Positions 21,377 to 33,779 of a stretch of DNA of 64,000 nt are shown here, one piece after another. The DNA comes from Rhyzopertha dominica (taxonomy: Eukaryota > Arthropoda > Insecta > Coleoptera > Bostrichidae). The position numbers were made by a program, and so were the translations under genes. The notes beneath the pieces were generated by a model. It was not told the origin of the DNA, ran no database searches, and saw nothing but the letters and a program-made list of their open reading frames with translations. Location of the stretch: the NCBI GenBank assembly GCA_025024175.1, contig QCXZ01000086.1:16396245-16460244 (forward strand). The letters run 5' to 3'. Position 1 is the first letter of the stretch. The number at the start of each line of letters is the position of its first letter.

Positions 21377-24300
21377 AATGCAAGCAATTGATATGTGCAG
21401 GCATATTTCTTGCAAAACTAGTAATTGAAACATCTTCATCAGTGATAATACATTGTGGATGTCCTTAGTGTATTGTGTGCACAAAGTAGTGTCCCAGGGA
21501 CAAAAATAAATCCAAAATTTTTCTTGCGAGTTTTTTATCTTTTGTTATTTATATACAAGCCTTAAGACAACTGTTCGATGCTATTATCTCAGTTTTTTCT
21601 CTGTTTAATAAGTCAATATAATGGCCAAATTAGGCATTATTATTTGTTACAATTGTTTCTAAGTTGTGATTACTTTTCACTCTGAAACACATTCTTTATC
21701 CACAAAATATCATATAATATGGATTTTACAGATCAAGGTAAGTATTTTAAAATACTTTCCTTGAACTCTGAGAATTAAAATATATTGATTTTATGTAGGT
21801 AAACTTTTAATTGAATATAAGTCTGTACTCTTTTAATATTTCTGCTTGTTTTTATTAGACTCTTTAATTTTTTATTTACCTTACATGTTTGCCTGTAACT
21901 TAATTAACGGGGTTTTTTTTTTAGGCAGTCAATTCCATAACAAAAGAACATAAAAGCTGATCAAACAAAATCATTTTAGAAAGAAATTTGAAGAGTCAAA
22001 TGAACAATATCAATGAGATATAAGTATACCCTACTGTTTAAATTTTAATAAAAAATTGGATTAAACTGCTAGAAACCACAAAAAATTTTGTCTGCGCGAG
22101 GGAGTTTGGCTGGGGCAAGAGGCACTGCTGGTTGCTTCAAAAGTGGCATGCAGAAAACCACAAACAAATTTTGACAAAGCTTCATTCAAAATAAAACAAC
22201 GACGGCCTGATGAGTTAAAATTCGCTGCAGAGATGACTATCAGATACTCTACTTTTAATCGAAATTCTCATTTAAACCCCCATCAAGTAGGATTTAGATT
22301 TAGACTTGTCAGAATAGAAATATACATTGTTAGTCTATGGTGATAATGTCCACAAGGATTGTTTTGTGAGTCTTTGGGCAATATATGTTGCAAAAAAGTG
22401 CTTTGTTACTGAGAGAAATCATTTTAATAAAATTTCTACCGATGTTAATTTGCAAGAACTGTGACACATAACAGTGTACGGCTGACACAAGTAGAAATGG
22501 AACGAGCAAATTACAGTTAGGGCCTTACCGACTCTTTTTCTTAACATAAAATCCCTGTCGTTAGGGGGTACTACCGCAGATGTGTTTTACTCTCAAGAGC
22601 GAAGAGCTGGCCGGTATTTGTGTGGCCCACCTGTCGTAAACTTTATGGGTACAAAGAAAATAAACCCTTGCAATTAGAATTTATTGCCTTTCTCCTTAGC
22701 GGATACATTTCTGGATACTACTCGTTATACTAGAGCCTGAGTATTACTGCATGGCAAGGTAAATTTTACTTCATATTAGCGAAACCTGAAATGTTGCTTG
22801 ACGTATTCTTGAGAATAAATCAAACAACGCAGGAAATAAAGTATCATACTCGTAATTCTGTGTTTACAAACATATTTTTTAATGATAAGGGAAAATGTTG
22901 ACGACAATTCTAACAAACGCAAGCTTATATGTGAAAAAAAAGCAACGAGGTGTTATACGCATGATATATAATGACTATGCTTGTTGTTGGCATTTCCGTC
23001 TAAATTTTCCTTACCTACATAAACGTATTAAAATCCATGCAACTTAGACCACGCTTTTCCTTTCCATCCAAAAATAGGTAAAATTGTTTAACCATTACTG
23101 TAGGCCAAAAAACTTTAGGCAGAATAAAATGGCATATAGCTATTTTTTCATTTGAGTTTTCAGTTACTTAATTCAAGTTATAACTGTTTGATATAATTGA
23201 TACAAAGTCTCTTGACGCACAACTTAGTCTATGTAAAAAATTAAGTTAAGCTTCTTGTAATGAATCTTTACTTTTGTTTTTTAGCAAGTTCGTTTGACAT
23301 AAGCGGATGCTAAGCCCTGTTTGAGTTAAGCTTCGTTAAAGCATATCTTAAGAAGTTGTTTTCACTTCCATAAATATCTAAAGATTTTCTAGTTTTAAGA
23401 GCATAATTCAGAAGTGAATACTGATCCAAATAGACTTGCTGTAGTTAACAATTTTCTTGAAAAATTTAATATTAGTTCATCTAAATTCTTCTCCTGCAAT
23501 GGTGTAGTGTTTTATGGTTTCATCCATAATAAAAATAAAATTAGTTTTGAGTCATTCAGGTTTCATAGTTTTTCATGAAATGATTGCTTTGAATTTTACG
23601 CTGGAAAAGCGAACAGGTTGTTTTTAATTAGAAGTAATGAGCATTAAAAATATTTTAAAAGTATAAAAATGTTAATATTTTTTGATACATACATTACTAA
23701 ATTATTTATTTAATCGTTATTGTCTCATCGTTACATACAACAAAAGAACTTCGTTTGGGTTACTTTTTTTACCCTCCTAATCTCTCCAAGAACCTTTACA
23801 TTATTAGTAGGTATAAACCATTCTGCGATGCACCTTTACATCTTTTTTCAACCTTTTAATTGTGAAATTAAAAAGCCTGCTAAAGTACAAATTATACAGG
23901 TAGTACGGTAAACGAGCAATGAAAAAAATAAAGCATATGTTAACGAAATTGATATTGATATTAAGACGCATCTGTTGAAAGTTGAAAGCGCCTGCTTTCG
24001 AAATGGGCAAGATAGCACTTCACCCACAAACTCATTTATTTCTTATTGTCATATTGTACTGTTTTATAACGTAGTTTAATTTTTTTACTGCAGAAAATTA
24101 TATTCTGTAGAAAACTATTGAGGCAGACTGTTAATTTTCATTTTCCTTCGAGAGATAAAGTTTTGAAATTCTAATTAGAAATATTTAAATATAAATTTTT
24201 GTCATTGTAGCACAATTTCTTAAACTAAATGATACAGCATTTTATTCCACAAAAAGAAGTTAAGTGCATTTTAATTTAAAAAGACAAGTTCTGCAACAAA

Positions 24301-25129
24301 AAAAAATATTTTCAAAATTTTCAAAAAACTAATGTGTTACAACATAATTGGTGTTGTTCTTCGTACTGTAAATATTTTTGGCTGCGGTAATTGAAATACC
24401 ATATACAATTATACACCTGATTGATCGTACCTAAAAATTTGAATTTGAATACTGTAATGTTTAACGAAAGCACTTCATATTAAAAACTAATGTAGCTATA
24501 CCTTTGAGGGAGCTATTTTTGCTTGCAGCAGCATAATACTTATTAACATGTAATTATATCTTGCATAATATTTCTGTTCATAAAACCTGTCGACTTTGAA
24601 GCTATGTGGTAATGAGCGCCTATGTTAGGTGGATCAAACGGTAAATAATTATAAAAATATCCAAATTAAAATCTGTATATGTAAATTGCATTGAAGAAAA
24701 CCACGATGGTTTTTCTTTAGCAGGTAAGAAATTGCTGTAAACACTTCCTCAAACTCCCCTGCTGTTACTGGGGGCTGTTTATCTTATTGCGATGTAATTT
24801 ATGGCCTCTTTATCCCCTAACATATGTTAATAACTTACGGATGGGGTGAAAAGCGGGTGGCCATCGTCCACCTCTCAAGGTGCTTGAAGCAAAAATCTGC
24901 TACAGCACCCTCTAGCAATAAGGAGAACTGAAGTAAGTTTTTGCTGACCATACTGTAAGGACTGTAAGCTTGGGGGAAAGTAAAGCTATTATGTAAGTGG
25001 GGATTTGATGGTAGCTCTAGTCATAGCCAATAGAAACAAATGTTCACAAGTGCATCGAACACTGATGTATACATATATACACATATTGGTTGAAGTGAAT
25101 ATAAAAAATATGTGTGGACCAAGCCACAT
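21377..25129. other. long stretch with no confident gene
   Basis: No transposon termini and no recognised enzyme motif. Two places hint at old coding DNA. At 22143-22343 the plus strand encodes NFDKASFKIKQRRPDELKF then AAEM, faintly like a conserved N-terminal segment of uncharacterised insect proteins (S-F-x-x-S-S-x-K-x-K-R-R). At about 23410-23575 a plus-strand frame reads VNTDPNRLAVVNNFLEKFN without a known match. Region 24730-25000 is richer in G and C but featureless. Confidence 0.4.
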
Positions 25130-25990
25130 TCATCATCCACCATTTACTACAGGTCAATAATAAAGCTTACTTTTCAAAAAGAAAATACCAACCTGGTACG
25201 TGATGAGAAGCAGAAGATGAAGAACAAAATTGGCCAACTCTGGATATGCAATATTAAATTAGAAAGTGGCCAACAATGCAGCATTAATTGAGATGTTATT
25301 TTCAATATTAGATGGCAATATGTTACCAACATTGTGTCCAAATGCAATATCTAAATGTTTTTCTTTTTTGTAGAGCCAATCTAAAGGAAACGAATATGGA
25401 ATATGTCCACCTGTTATTGAGCAGTATCATTCCAATTTGTCAACCCACATTGTCGGATTAGATTTTTTAAATGTATCCTAAACATAATCTACTGACTACC
25501 TATTAAGACAATGAAAGTTTGGGAAAACGAATATAAGGAAACTGTGCAAACCACAAAAGGAGAATCCAGTCTGAATTTAAACAACAATGGGTCTATTAGT
25601 TGAAAATCAAAACTAATGATTTAAATACAGCAAGGGCCTTTTTAAAGCTAGATCCTACTTTTGAGATTATTAGTGTGAGCAAAGAGTTAATTCTTAGTTT
25701 CTGCATTACTGTTGGCCAGCAGGTATCTGATAAATTTAGAGAGATTTAAAGAATTTAGATTTAGATGAAACTAGGTACCTTAATCTGCTTTTGTATGGCT
25801 ACTTTTACTATAAGCAAAGTACATAGCAGTTTTATTGACAAGAGAGTATGTTTCCGTTTCTGAAGCAGCTAGAGAAGGAGTGTGGCTAATGAATCTACTT
25901 GGTGACCTTGGCTTTGCGCACACTGAATTAATAATTTTTGAAGATAACGTGTCCTATAACTTTTTAAAAATATTCAACTTCACAAAACCA
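25130..25990 (+). pseudogene. copia-type retrotransposon scrap (RNase H region)
   Basis: 25829-25960 translates to TREYVSVSEAAREGVWLMN and LLGDLGFAHTELIIFEDNVS, matching the 'S-T-x-A-E-Y-x-A-x-S-x-A-x-x-E-x-x-W-L' and E-D-N-x-S blocks of Ty1/copia RNase H. The upstream KQST motif lies in another frame at about 25815. Position 25196 has TGGTAC soon after a possible LTR-like end, a weak hint of a tRNA-Met-type primer site, which I do not count as evidence. No RT or integrase remains. Confidence 0.55.
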
Positions 25991-26009
25991 AACTTATCCA
26001 ACTTATCCA

Positions 26010-26420
26010 TAAACAGTCTTGACTACACACAAAAAGTAGCCTGCATGCCAGCAACACAAACGTGATTGCAATGATCAAATAAAGAATTTATAATAGGACA
26101 ACTAAAATTACAAATATCATTCAAAATTGTCAAATTTCTGTTATATATAATTTTGTATTCTTCCAAAATTTCTAAGAAATTTTATTTTGAACATTTGTTA
26201 CAAAAATGTAAAGAATTTAAATTATTTATAGTGACAGTGTGTTTATAGGACAATAAATGATCTGCTAACGAAGAATTTGTAGTCACAATATCAGTATTTT
26301 TATATTTCTAATATTGTTTTAAATGTTCAATGCCGTTTGCCTAATATAAACAAAATTACAATCGTTGCAAGAATAACTATATACTCCGAATGATTCAAAA
26401 CCAGAATTTTGTCTTTATTA
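26010..26420 (-). pseudogene. Penelope-like GIY-YIG remnant
   Basis: The minus strand from 26395 downward gives FGVYSYSCNDCNFVYIRQT, a recognisable GIY-YIG signature of PLE type (VYxxxCxxCxxxYIGQT, with Gly changed to Arg). Further on come SSLADHLLSYKHTVTINNLN and, near 26070, INSLFDHCNHVCVAGMQAT. Several frame changes break it. A plus-strand relative of its C-terminal part lies at 43225-43420, so this PLE family has two copies in the window. Confidence 0.6.
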
Positions 26421-26639
26421 CGAACAAAACAGAAAAACTGCCTACTGTAAAAAAACCAACACTTCTTCCATTTGAGTAAAATAATTTAGATAAACTAAGT
26501 GAGGCTGGACCAACAAACCTAAGAGGACACAAAATTTTGACTTCGTCAACATTAATGGTGTTAAAAAAAATTTGTTAAATATAAAAAAGTATATTTTTGT
26601 AATACACACCGAGAAAAAAGAAAATGTTAAACCAACAAA

Positions 26640-27270
26640 ATGTGTGCTGTCATTTTATATTAATTTGGTTCAACTGTTGGATAAAATAAAATTTATGTAT
26701 TCGTTAAAACATTTTTAATGTCAAACATAAATGTTAATCAAAAAATAAAAACTTTCAACTTAATTCCAGACATATGTTAAATTGAAAGGTTTTATAAAAT
26801 GTTGTTTCCAAATTCTAGCTACATTAATCTGATTTGTAACACTGTTGCTTTAAAACGAGTACATTTAGATCCAACAGGACATATTACATTTCGAAGAAAA
26901 GTTATGTGCCTTTCCGCTTAACAACTTTTTGTCTTAATTTAATATAGTTGCTGCATGAACGGATAACAACAGAATGTTGATTTAATTTCGTAATTCCTCA
27001 GATCAACATGTCACACATTTCTATTAGAAGAAATAGTTTTGGTGAAACGAACAGATTAAAGTGTTGTTTTGCAACGAGGTATGGTAATATTAATTTTTAT
27101 CGTTGGTAGCACTGCGTAGTAACATACCGCAACGTTGTAAGATGTAGTGATTTATACCCATATAGGCAACGTAACATGGCGTACTAAAATTCCCTGGATG
27201 GTGTATGACTCACAGTTAGACAATAATGTTAGGTAGGTAATCCTATATCCTATTAGCTGTTAGGGATAAG
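26640..27270. other. non-coding stretch
   Basis: No gene or terminal repeat can be supported. It separates the PLE remnant from the 5' truncation point of the LINE that follows. Confidence 0.4.
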
Positions 27271-27336
27271 TATGTACCTATAAAGTGTAAGATTAACTCC
27301 ATATACCCCAAATGGTTCAACAAAGAATGTATATCT

Positions 27337-27972
27337 TTGGTCAAATCAAAAAAAGCTGCCCATAAAACATACAAGTCGTCTGGTAGATGTGAAGACAATT
27401 TGATCTTCCACAATCTGCGTGCTCAATGTAAAAGGCAAATAAGAGAATCCTATGATGCCTATATTCAAAACATTGAAGCTGAACTCTCTTCAAGGCCTAC
27501 TTACTTTTGGAAATTTATATGCACAAAATCCTCTAACAACTCTTTGCCACCTTCAATGTCATATCTGAACTCAGAAATCAACGATATTAACGATATCAAA
27601 AACTCATTTGCTAAGTACTTTTCTTGTGTTTACAATCACAATGAATAAATTAAATCCAGCTTTTCTGCTAATCTTGGTGATAGTATGGGTTCCATTTGTG
27701 TCAGCATCGAGGACATTCAAGAAGCACTCAACAAACTTATTGCTAATAAGGGACCCGGTCCCGACGGTCTACCTCCTATCTCCATCCGTAACTGTGCTCC
27801 CTCTATACTTCTCCCTCTCCACATTATATTTAATTTTTTCTCTAAAACATGGAGTTTTCCCCCATCTTTGGAAACACTCATATGTAGTGCCTGTCCACAA
27901 ATCTGGTTCTCTATCACGCATAGAAAACTATTGACCAATTTCTATATTGTCTTCTATCAGCAAGGTGTTTGA
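27337..27972 (+). pseudogene. LINE linker and start of RT
   Basis: The frame 27337-27648 encodes the basic linker (SKKAAHKTYKSS, FHNLRAQCKRQIRESY) and stops after NHNE. The same frame resumes with SIEDIQEALNKLIANKGPGP then DGLPPISI, which is RT motif 0/1 (K-x-P-G-P-D-G-x-P). Around 27830-27900 the reading shifts to the frame giving WKHSYVVPVHKSGSLSRIEN and Y, followed by a stop exactly where R-P-I-S-I-L should begin. Confidence 0.8.
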
Positions 27973-28561
27973 GAGTGTAGTGTTTCCCAAAGTCTATTCC
28001 TATTTTAAAAATATTATCTCTCCTAAGCAGCATGTCTTTTTTCAATATCGCTCAACAGCCGCAAATCTGCTTCTATATGTGAATTTTATCACTACCTCAT
28101 TGAGTAGAGGATCCGAGGTGCACTCAGTATACACGGACTTCAGCAATGCTTTCAATAAGGCCAATCATTCCATCCTTCTGCAAAAACTAAGTGCTTACGG
28201 ACTATTTTCTTCCTTGCTGACATGGTTTGCTAGCTACCTGACTGATAGGACCCAGCAAATGAAAATTCACAACCTACCTTTACAAACTATTAATGTATCT
28301 TCTGGAATTCCTCAGGGCTCTATTCTCGGACCACTGTTGTTCTCGATATTTATCAATGACATTGGGTCGAATTTCACCAGACATTATTCCCTTTTTGCTG
28401 ATGATATGAAAATATATCGTGTTGTATCTGACGCATATGATATGGATCTATTGCAAATCGATTTAAATCATTTGCATAAGTGGTGCACTGATAACAACAT
28501 GTCATTAAATGTTGATAAATGCCAGGCTATCAAAAATTCAGCCATCAGTTCTACAGTATAA
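27947..28561 (+). pseudogene. LINE reverse transcriptase core
   Basis: 204 residues carry most of the palm: SVYTDFSNAFNKANHSILL (motif A, with Asn for the usual Asp-Lys at F-D-K-V), SSGIPQGSILGPLLF (motif B), LFADDMKIYR (motif C; FADD at 28394-28405) and LHKWCTDNNMSLNVDKCQ (motif D region). The LFADDMK box is characteristic of Jockey-related LINEs. The catalytic Asp pair is intact. The frame ends at 28561 by a shift; the C-terminal frame overlaps it from 28509. Confidence 0.85.
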
Positions 28562-29210
28562 TATTAATGAAAATGTCATCCCTGTTCAGAGCTTTGTTAA
28601 AGATCTGGGAGTCCTTATGGACTGTAAACTAAACTATGTTACTCATCATAATAACATCATCAGCCGAGCCAGTAGGACATTGGGGTGTATTTTAAGATAT
28701 GGCAAAGTGTTTAACAACATAAACACAATAAAACTCCTTTACATTTCCTTAGTCAGACCAGTTCTGGAATATAACACAATAGTTTGGTCACCATATTATA
28801 AGATTCACTGTGACAGGCTTGAATCCATTCAGCAAAGGTTTTTAAAAAGAATCCGATGGAGGCTTCGTAGGCAAATTACTTTCAATCCTGGCTTAAGCAT
28901 GGTGTACCTTAATCTTCCTAGCTTAGAAAAGAGGCGAACATATTTCACGATATGTTTCATATATAAGCTCGTAAACAATCAAATTGATGCCCCAGAACTT
29001 CTTGCCTCCTTGAACTTTTATGTCCTTTGTTATCCCACCAGACATATCCCGGTTTTCCGTTTGGAACCTAATAAGGTCAATTATGCTCAACATTCATCTC
29101 TGAACACAATCTTGCAAATATGCAATGATTACAGCAAAGACATTGATATATTTGCTTTTAAGTCAGTAAAACACTTTAAAAAGCATGTTAGAGAGGTTTT
29201 GGGAATTTGA
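28509..29210 (+). pseudogene. LINE C-terminal region
   Basis: 233 residues: VKDLGVLMDCKLNYVTHHNN is the usual K-x-L-G-V-x-x-D block after RT, SLVRPVLEYNTIVWSPYY is the L-V-R-P-x-L-E-Y-x-x-x-x-W-x-P block, and LESIQQRFLKRI is the L-E-x-x-Q-x-x-F block. The TGA at 29208-29210 is the natural stop, followed directly by the 3' untranslated sequence shared with 49234-49555. This piece is uninterrupted and comparatively young. Confidence 0.8.
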
Positions 29211-29470
29211 CGATTACATCAAAAATATATAATATGTATATGTTCTAATTGCACTCAGGTTAGAAACCATGTTTTTGATTCTAGACTGTTGACTATAAAT
29301 AAATAAGAAATGTAAACCCTATAAATGTTCACTTTCATATATGTATTGTTGTTATCGATTATGTATACTGTGTTGTTATAACTTATAAATAGTATATTTA
29401 TATAATATTTGCTTCCATATATAATGTCAAGGTATATACACCGTCAATAAACTATTATTATCATTATAAT

Positions 29471-30119
29471 TATTATTGTACAATAATAAACTATGCTCTT
29501 ATGCATCTGGTATTTTATAAAGTTCTGTGTACGACTTTATCGCCTCGAAGAATATTATAAATAGTACTGGCGTACATAAGTCTAGTTGATCTAATAAAAT
29601 AATTTACCTACAAGGTAACAGTGAAAATAGAAGTAGTGTACATAATTTAGTTGAATTTTTATTAAATGTTTGGTGTTTAATAGCTATAAAATATTTTTAA
29701 TGTAGTCTTTGTAACCCTTTTTGTTTAGTGTATATAGACGGTAAAGTATATTTGTCAACCATGCGACAGCAGCCAAGCGTAGTCGCTCTGTCACAGTCAG
29801 CCATGCATGCATGCATGCACCGTTGGCATTTCCTGCGTGTTGTCTGATTGTCGGCTTGTGCTGCGGTGTGTAGTACTGTACTGTGTAGTTAATTTCTTAC
29901 TGTTTTTTAATGTCGAAAACAATTTTACATCAAGTACCAACTCAAGCTTTCCAGGCTATAAAATTATGTTACATGTACAAGTTGTTTGATTTTCTCTTGG
30001 CTGTAGCAAACTTTATTTTTTAATGAATGTTTTTACATCTTTTAATATCGTAAAATGAAAAGACTACTTTGTTATATTTTGCACCACTAATAATATTTCA
30101 TGTTTTTTCAACATGTTAC
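29471..30119. other. non-coding spacer with a short CATG repeat
   Basis: No gene can be supported. At 29801-29819 there are four tandem CATG units, and a G+C-richer patch follows to about 29880. Nothing else is recognisable. Confidence 0.45.
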
Positions 30120-30127
30120 GTTTGTAA

Positions 30128-31364
30128 CAGTGGCGGCTGGTGACAAATTCTATTGGGTCGGCAGTAAAAACTTTGGTCCACTCTAGTTAGTCAATTTTAT
30201 TTATTTATAAATTAGTAAATAATTTTGTATATACTCGTAGTTGTTGTTGTTTATTACTTGCTACTTCTGTAAATTTTCATATCGTCGCAAGTTAAAAAGA
30301 TAGTTCATTTGGTAACAAATAGCCTAATCTGGCAACTAGCTACATAATTTCAACGTTAGGCGTGCACCTGTACTGCACCGGAAAGGATAAAGTCGATATA
30401 TGCCGACCCCATCCGAAAATGTATTCGGAAGTCCGGCAGACAGCATTAAGCGATTATATGGGTATTGGCGCTTACTTATTTTGTTATTTTCTTTTTGTGT
30501 GAAATTCTTCAATGATTTCAGATTGACTAAATTTATAACATGTATTTAATTAATTCTGTTAAATGTTTGAAGGTATCTGCTTAAAATTGTTTATTTAAGA
30601 GGATAGCTCTTACAATAATCTTGGGAAAATGAAAAATTTCGTAGAACATTCGGGTAGTTTTTCGTGATTTCAGTATTGAACTATATATATAATTGTTGTT
30701 CAATGTACATGTCAAAATTAATTTTCGGTATCCGACGATTATGAATGCCGGGCCTCCTTTATTAACTTCTATAAAAACATATATACGTAAAATTAAATTA
30801 TAATTATAAAAAAACTGTAAGCATGTAAAGGGTGTCAATCAGATAATTTACAAATTATTATTTAGTATTACAATACTCAGTAGGAAACAGAACTATAATT
30901 GGTTGATTAAAAAAAAAGCTTGAAATAATTGAAATAAATGATGAAGTCCGTTTTAACGTTTTATGCTGTCTGCCGGACCAAGCATTGCCGAGTCTAGATT
31001 TTCGCCTCGGGATTCAATATGCGCGCAGGGTTGCGTCTTTGTTCAGCACATAGGAAAAGGATGCTATTGCTTCCTTATACGATGCGGTCTGCCGACCCAG
31101 CGCTTGGATCACGGGCCTAGATGAACAAATACACGGCCCAGCCACGGTTGCCGAGTAGCGTAAATTTTGCGGGATAACCCGTAAAAATGTGATTTTGGCT
31201 AATTATTAATTTGATGGTAATGGAAAAAAATACGTTCCAACTGTTTCAAGATATCTGAACATAATAAAACAAAATATACATAAAAATACGAAAAAACATA
31301 ATTTCTTTGATCAAAATTCTGGGTCGGCAGTGCCGACCCTGCCGACCCGGACGAGCCGCCACTG
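30128..31364. mobile_element. non-autonomous hAT transposon with perfect 8-bp duplication
   Basis: The ends are CAGTGGCGGCTGGTGAC and, inverted, CAGTGGCGGCTCGTCCG. The 8-bp target duplication GTTTGTAA is identical on both sides (30120-30127 and 31365-31372). An 8-bp duplication with CAGTGGCG ends identifies the hAT superfamily. The interior holds no transposase but many GCCGACCC / GTCCGGCAGAC blocks, including an internal inverted pair (about 30431 GTCCGGCAGACAGCAT and about 30963 ATGCTGTCTGCCGGAC). It is about 1.24 kb long. Confidence 0.85.
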
Positions 31365-31434
31365 GTTTGTAATGTGCTGAAAAAAAGGTAAATATCCCCG
31401 AAACAAAAAAAAATACAGACATGCTGTTTTTATA

Positions 31435-31567
31435 CAGGGTGTTAACAAATTAGTAGACTTTCCCATTAATTGTAGATTTATATGAACAATGGCATAGCAA
31501 AAATCTCCCTATTTTGACCCGAGGAATCTATGATTAATGGGATGGCCTACTAATTTGTAACACCCTG
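31435..31567. mobile_element. 133-bp MITE with CAGGGTG ends
   Basis: The left end CAGGGTGTTAACAAATTAGTAG is mirrored by CTACTAATTTGTAACACCCTG at the right; CCCATTAAT and ATTAATGGGA follow inside. TA precedes the left end, and CA (probably a mutated TA) follows the right end. The whole unit is one hairpin without coding sequence. Confidence 0.7.
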
Positions 31568-31799
31568 CAGGTCAGGCATAAAATTTCTTTAAAAATCAAA
31601 GTGGTTTTACTATAATAATTAAGTCTTCTTTAAAAATTATACTCAAAGGTAAATCCATTTAATTAATTAATGGTAAAGCGCTTTCGGCTAATTAATAGCC
31701 AAAAACAGTACCAAAACCAATTAATGAAAAGGGAACTTTTACAATTATTTTTACTTTGTCAAAAAATATAGAAACGAGGAAACGACATTAAAAATGTTT

Positions 31800-33200
31800 T
31801 CGTGCAAATTATTATTGTAGATTCTGTCGCTGCCATAAAAATGAAACAGGCTTGAGTACTTTAGAAAAAGCTTGATTTCTATGAACCCCAGAAAATTACG
31901 AAACTGATTTAGCTAAAAATGAGTGCGAAATAAAAGAGAAATGTATATGGCACATGTTGCCAAGCTTTCATCTTACAAAAAATCTATCTTGTGATATTAT
32001 TCACGATATATGGGAAGGTGTATGTCAATATGACTTCGGTAATATGCTGTACTATTTTATTTCTAAAAAAAATGTTTACCCTCGAAACCCTTAATAACAG
32101 ACTAACATTTTTCAATTTCTTGTTTAAAAATAGGCCACCAAGCATTTCTAAGTCACAGTTTCTCCAGAAATGCATAATTATGTCTGCCTCAGAGATGTGT
32201 TCCTTTGCAAAGAACTTTTTCACTCCTACTAGAGGACTTGGTCCCAAAACGAGATGCTGTTTGAAAATTATACTTAACTTTAATTCAGATAATTGGCATT
32301 ATTACTTCCATGGTTGTACACCTGCAGGCATACAAAATGAGACGACCTAGCCGGGCGGCATATCGGGCGAGGTATTTTGGTTTACAATCCTTCCGAGTGA
32401 ATCAGTACAGCTAGTTGCCGCATAGCGGCGCAGGTGGAGCCATTTACATTATATCTCTGGACGTTATGCTACCATTATAACACTCCTCGACGTTTCAAGT
32501 TTCAGATATTATTCGAAAATTCATATCCTTCTACCCTTACAATTTTGCTCCGCTCCGCTGGGTTGACCAGGTTCCAGTTTCATTTATTTGTTGACTCCCA
32601 ATGATGAAGTTTAGCAAAGGTGCATAATTATCACGACTTACAAACAGACAGCGGAAAATACGACTTATTATTTAAGTGAAAGTAAATATATTATATACTT
32701 TGGCATTAAAAAATCAGTTATCAGTTTGTTACCGTACACTTGCTAGGAATGGATATAAAAACATTTTTCAGTGTGGTGCAGAAGATTTTAATTTTAATGA
32801 AAGTTCAAATTTTCTCACGTTTACGATTTGTTTTGTTCATACTGTGAAGAAGATTACTTTGCTACCCTTTCAATTAAAGTAAAAGGAATTAAATACACTC
32901 ACAATTCAATATTACTTATAGATGATACAAATTATTTATATCCAACGTTTGCAATCATTAAATCAATTATTGTAGTGGAAAAAATCAACAAAATCTATTT
33001 TGTTGTTAGTAAGCAGAATACAGAAGCTTTTAGTGAACATTATCGTGCGTATGAAATAAAAACAGCAAATTAGAGAGTATGCATAGCATTAGACGATTTG
33101 TATACTTACGTACTCACTGTAATACAAACTATTCAAGACAGATATTTAGTAGCACTTCCCTAATGCACATCACTATTATAACTGAAAAATTAGTTTATGC
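31800..33200 (+). pseudogene. decayed Tnp2-like (CACTA/EnSpm-related) transposase gene
   Basis: In shifting frames the plus strand gives CRFCRCHKNETGLSTLEKA (31818 on), ENYETDLAKNECEIKEKCIW, SFHLTKNLSCDIIHDIWEG then VCQYDFGNMLYYFI, LNNRLTFFNFLFKNRPPSI, IIMSASEMCSFAKNFFT and, after a gap, KGIKYTHNSILLIDD and EHYRAYEIKTAN. The D-I-x-H-D-x-x-E-G-V-C-x-Y-D motif and the M-S-A-S-E-M block are hallmarks, as I remember them, of a Tnp2-like protein family abundant in insect DNA transposons. The segment between about 32340 and 32590 is foreign or deleted, and the N-terminus is missing. I saw no terminal repeats. Confidence 0.5.
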
Positions 33201-33474
33201 TCACACATTGGGCATTTATCATATGGCATTCAACCAGTTCATTGGTATTTACGTAAATATGATTTATTTACTCATAATGTATTTATGTTTAATATAATAA
33301 TGTTGCTTACTTAAATATTTTTTTATTTTACTTGTATGGAATGCGCTGGTTGCACAAACACACATAAATTAATCGCAGTGTTAACTTGTGATTAAGCCAT
33401 GAGTTTTAGGCATTCTTATTGATCTGCGTTTGTGTACCCTGCCCTATATGTTTATTTTGAAAATATATCATCTT
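33201..33474. other. spacer before the P-type transposon
   Basis: Short AT-rich stretch with no recognisable feature between the Tnp2-like remnant and the left end of the P-type element. Confidence 0.4.
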
Positions 33475-33733
33475 ATATATATGTCGGCGCCAAGTCCGCC
33501 CATGGTCCACGCCACTGTAAAATCTCCACCTATGATTAGTTCTAACCGAATAAGTTGTTTTGTTTATTTAAAAGTTTTGTTTGATTTTATATAATACTGC
33601 GAACGCGTCAGAAATGGTCTGGCGAACGGAACGGCGCTCCGACAAAACCATAATATAAACAAAGACATCTGTTGCATTGGAGAGTGGGCATCACGGCCCT
33701 GCAACTAGCCTTACAAATTTATACGTCTAAATA

Positions 33734-33779
33734 GGCTCCGCCCCTCACGGTTTTAATGAAATCTACATTGATAGATGGC
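33734..33779. repeat. subterminal inverted repeat of the P-type element, left copy
   Basis: GGCTCCGCCC followed by AAATCTACATT and AGATGGC. The inverse lies at 41731-41769. Such internal inverted repeats next to the ends are transposase or enhancer sites in P elements; that role here is inferred. Confidence 0.6.

Larger units (their letters stand above)
27271..29470 (+). mobile_element. 5'-truncated LINE with RT, Jockey-like
   Basis: The insertion starts in the linker upstream of RT, covers the complete RT and the C-terminal region, and ends after about 240 bp of 3' untranslated sequence in AT/TTA repeats near 29450-29475. Its last 260 bp recur at 49234-49555, which defines the 3' end of the family. 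Only a handful of lesions separate it from an intact frame, and at least one is a CGA-to-TGA change typical of CpG decay. Confidence 0.85.

Noticed and set aside
31800..33290. CACTA-type terminal repeats for the Tnp2-like relic
   Set aside because: I looked for CACTA/CACTG ends with 2-3 bp duplications and found none. The termini appear to be lost.
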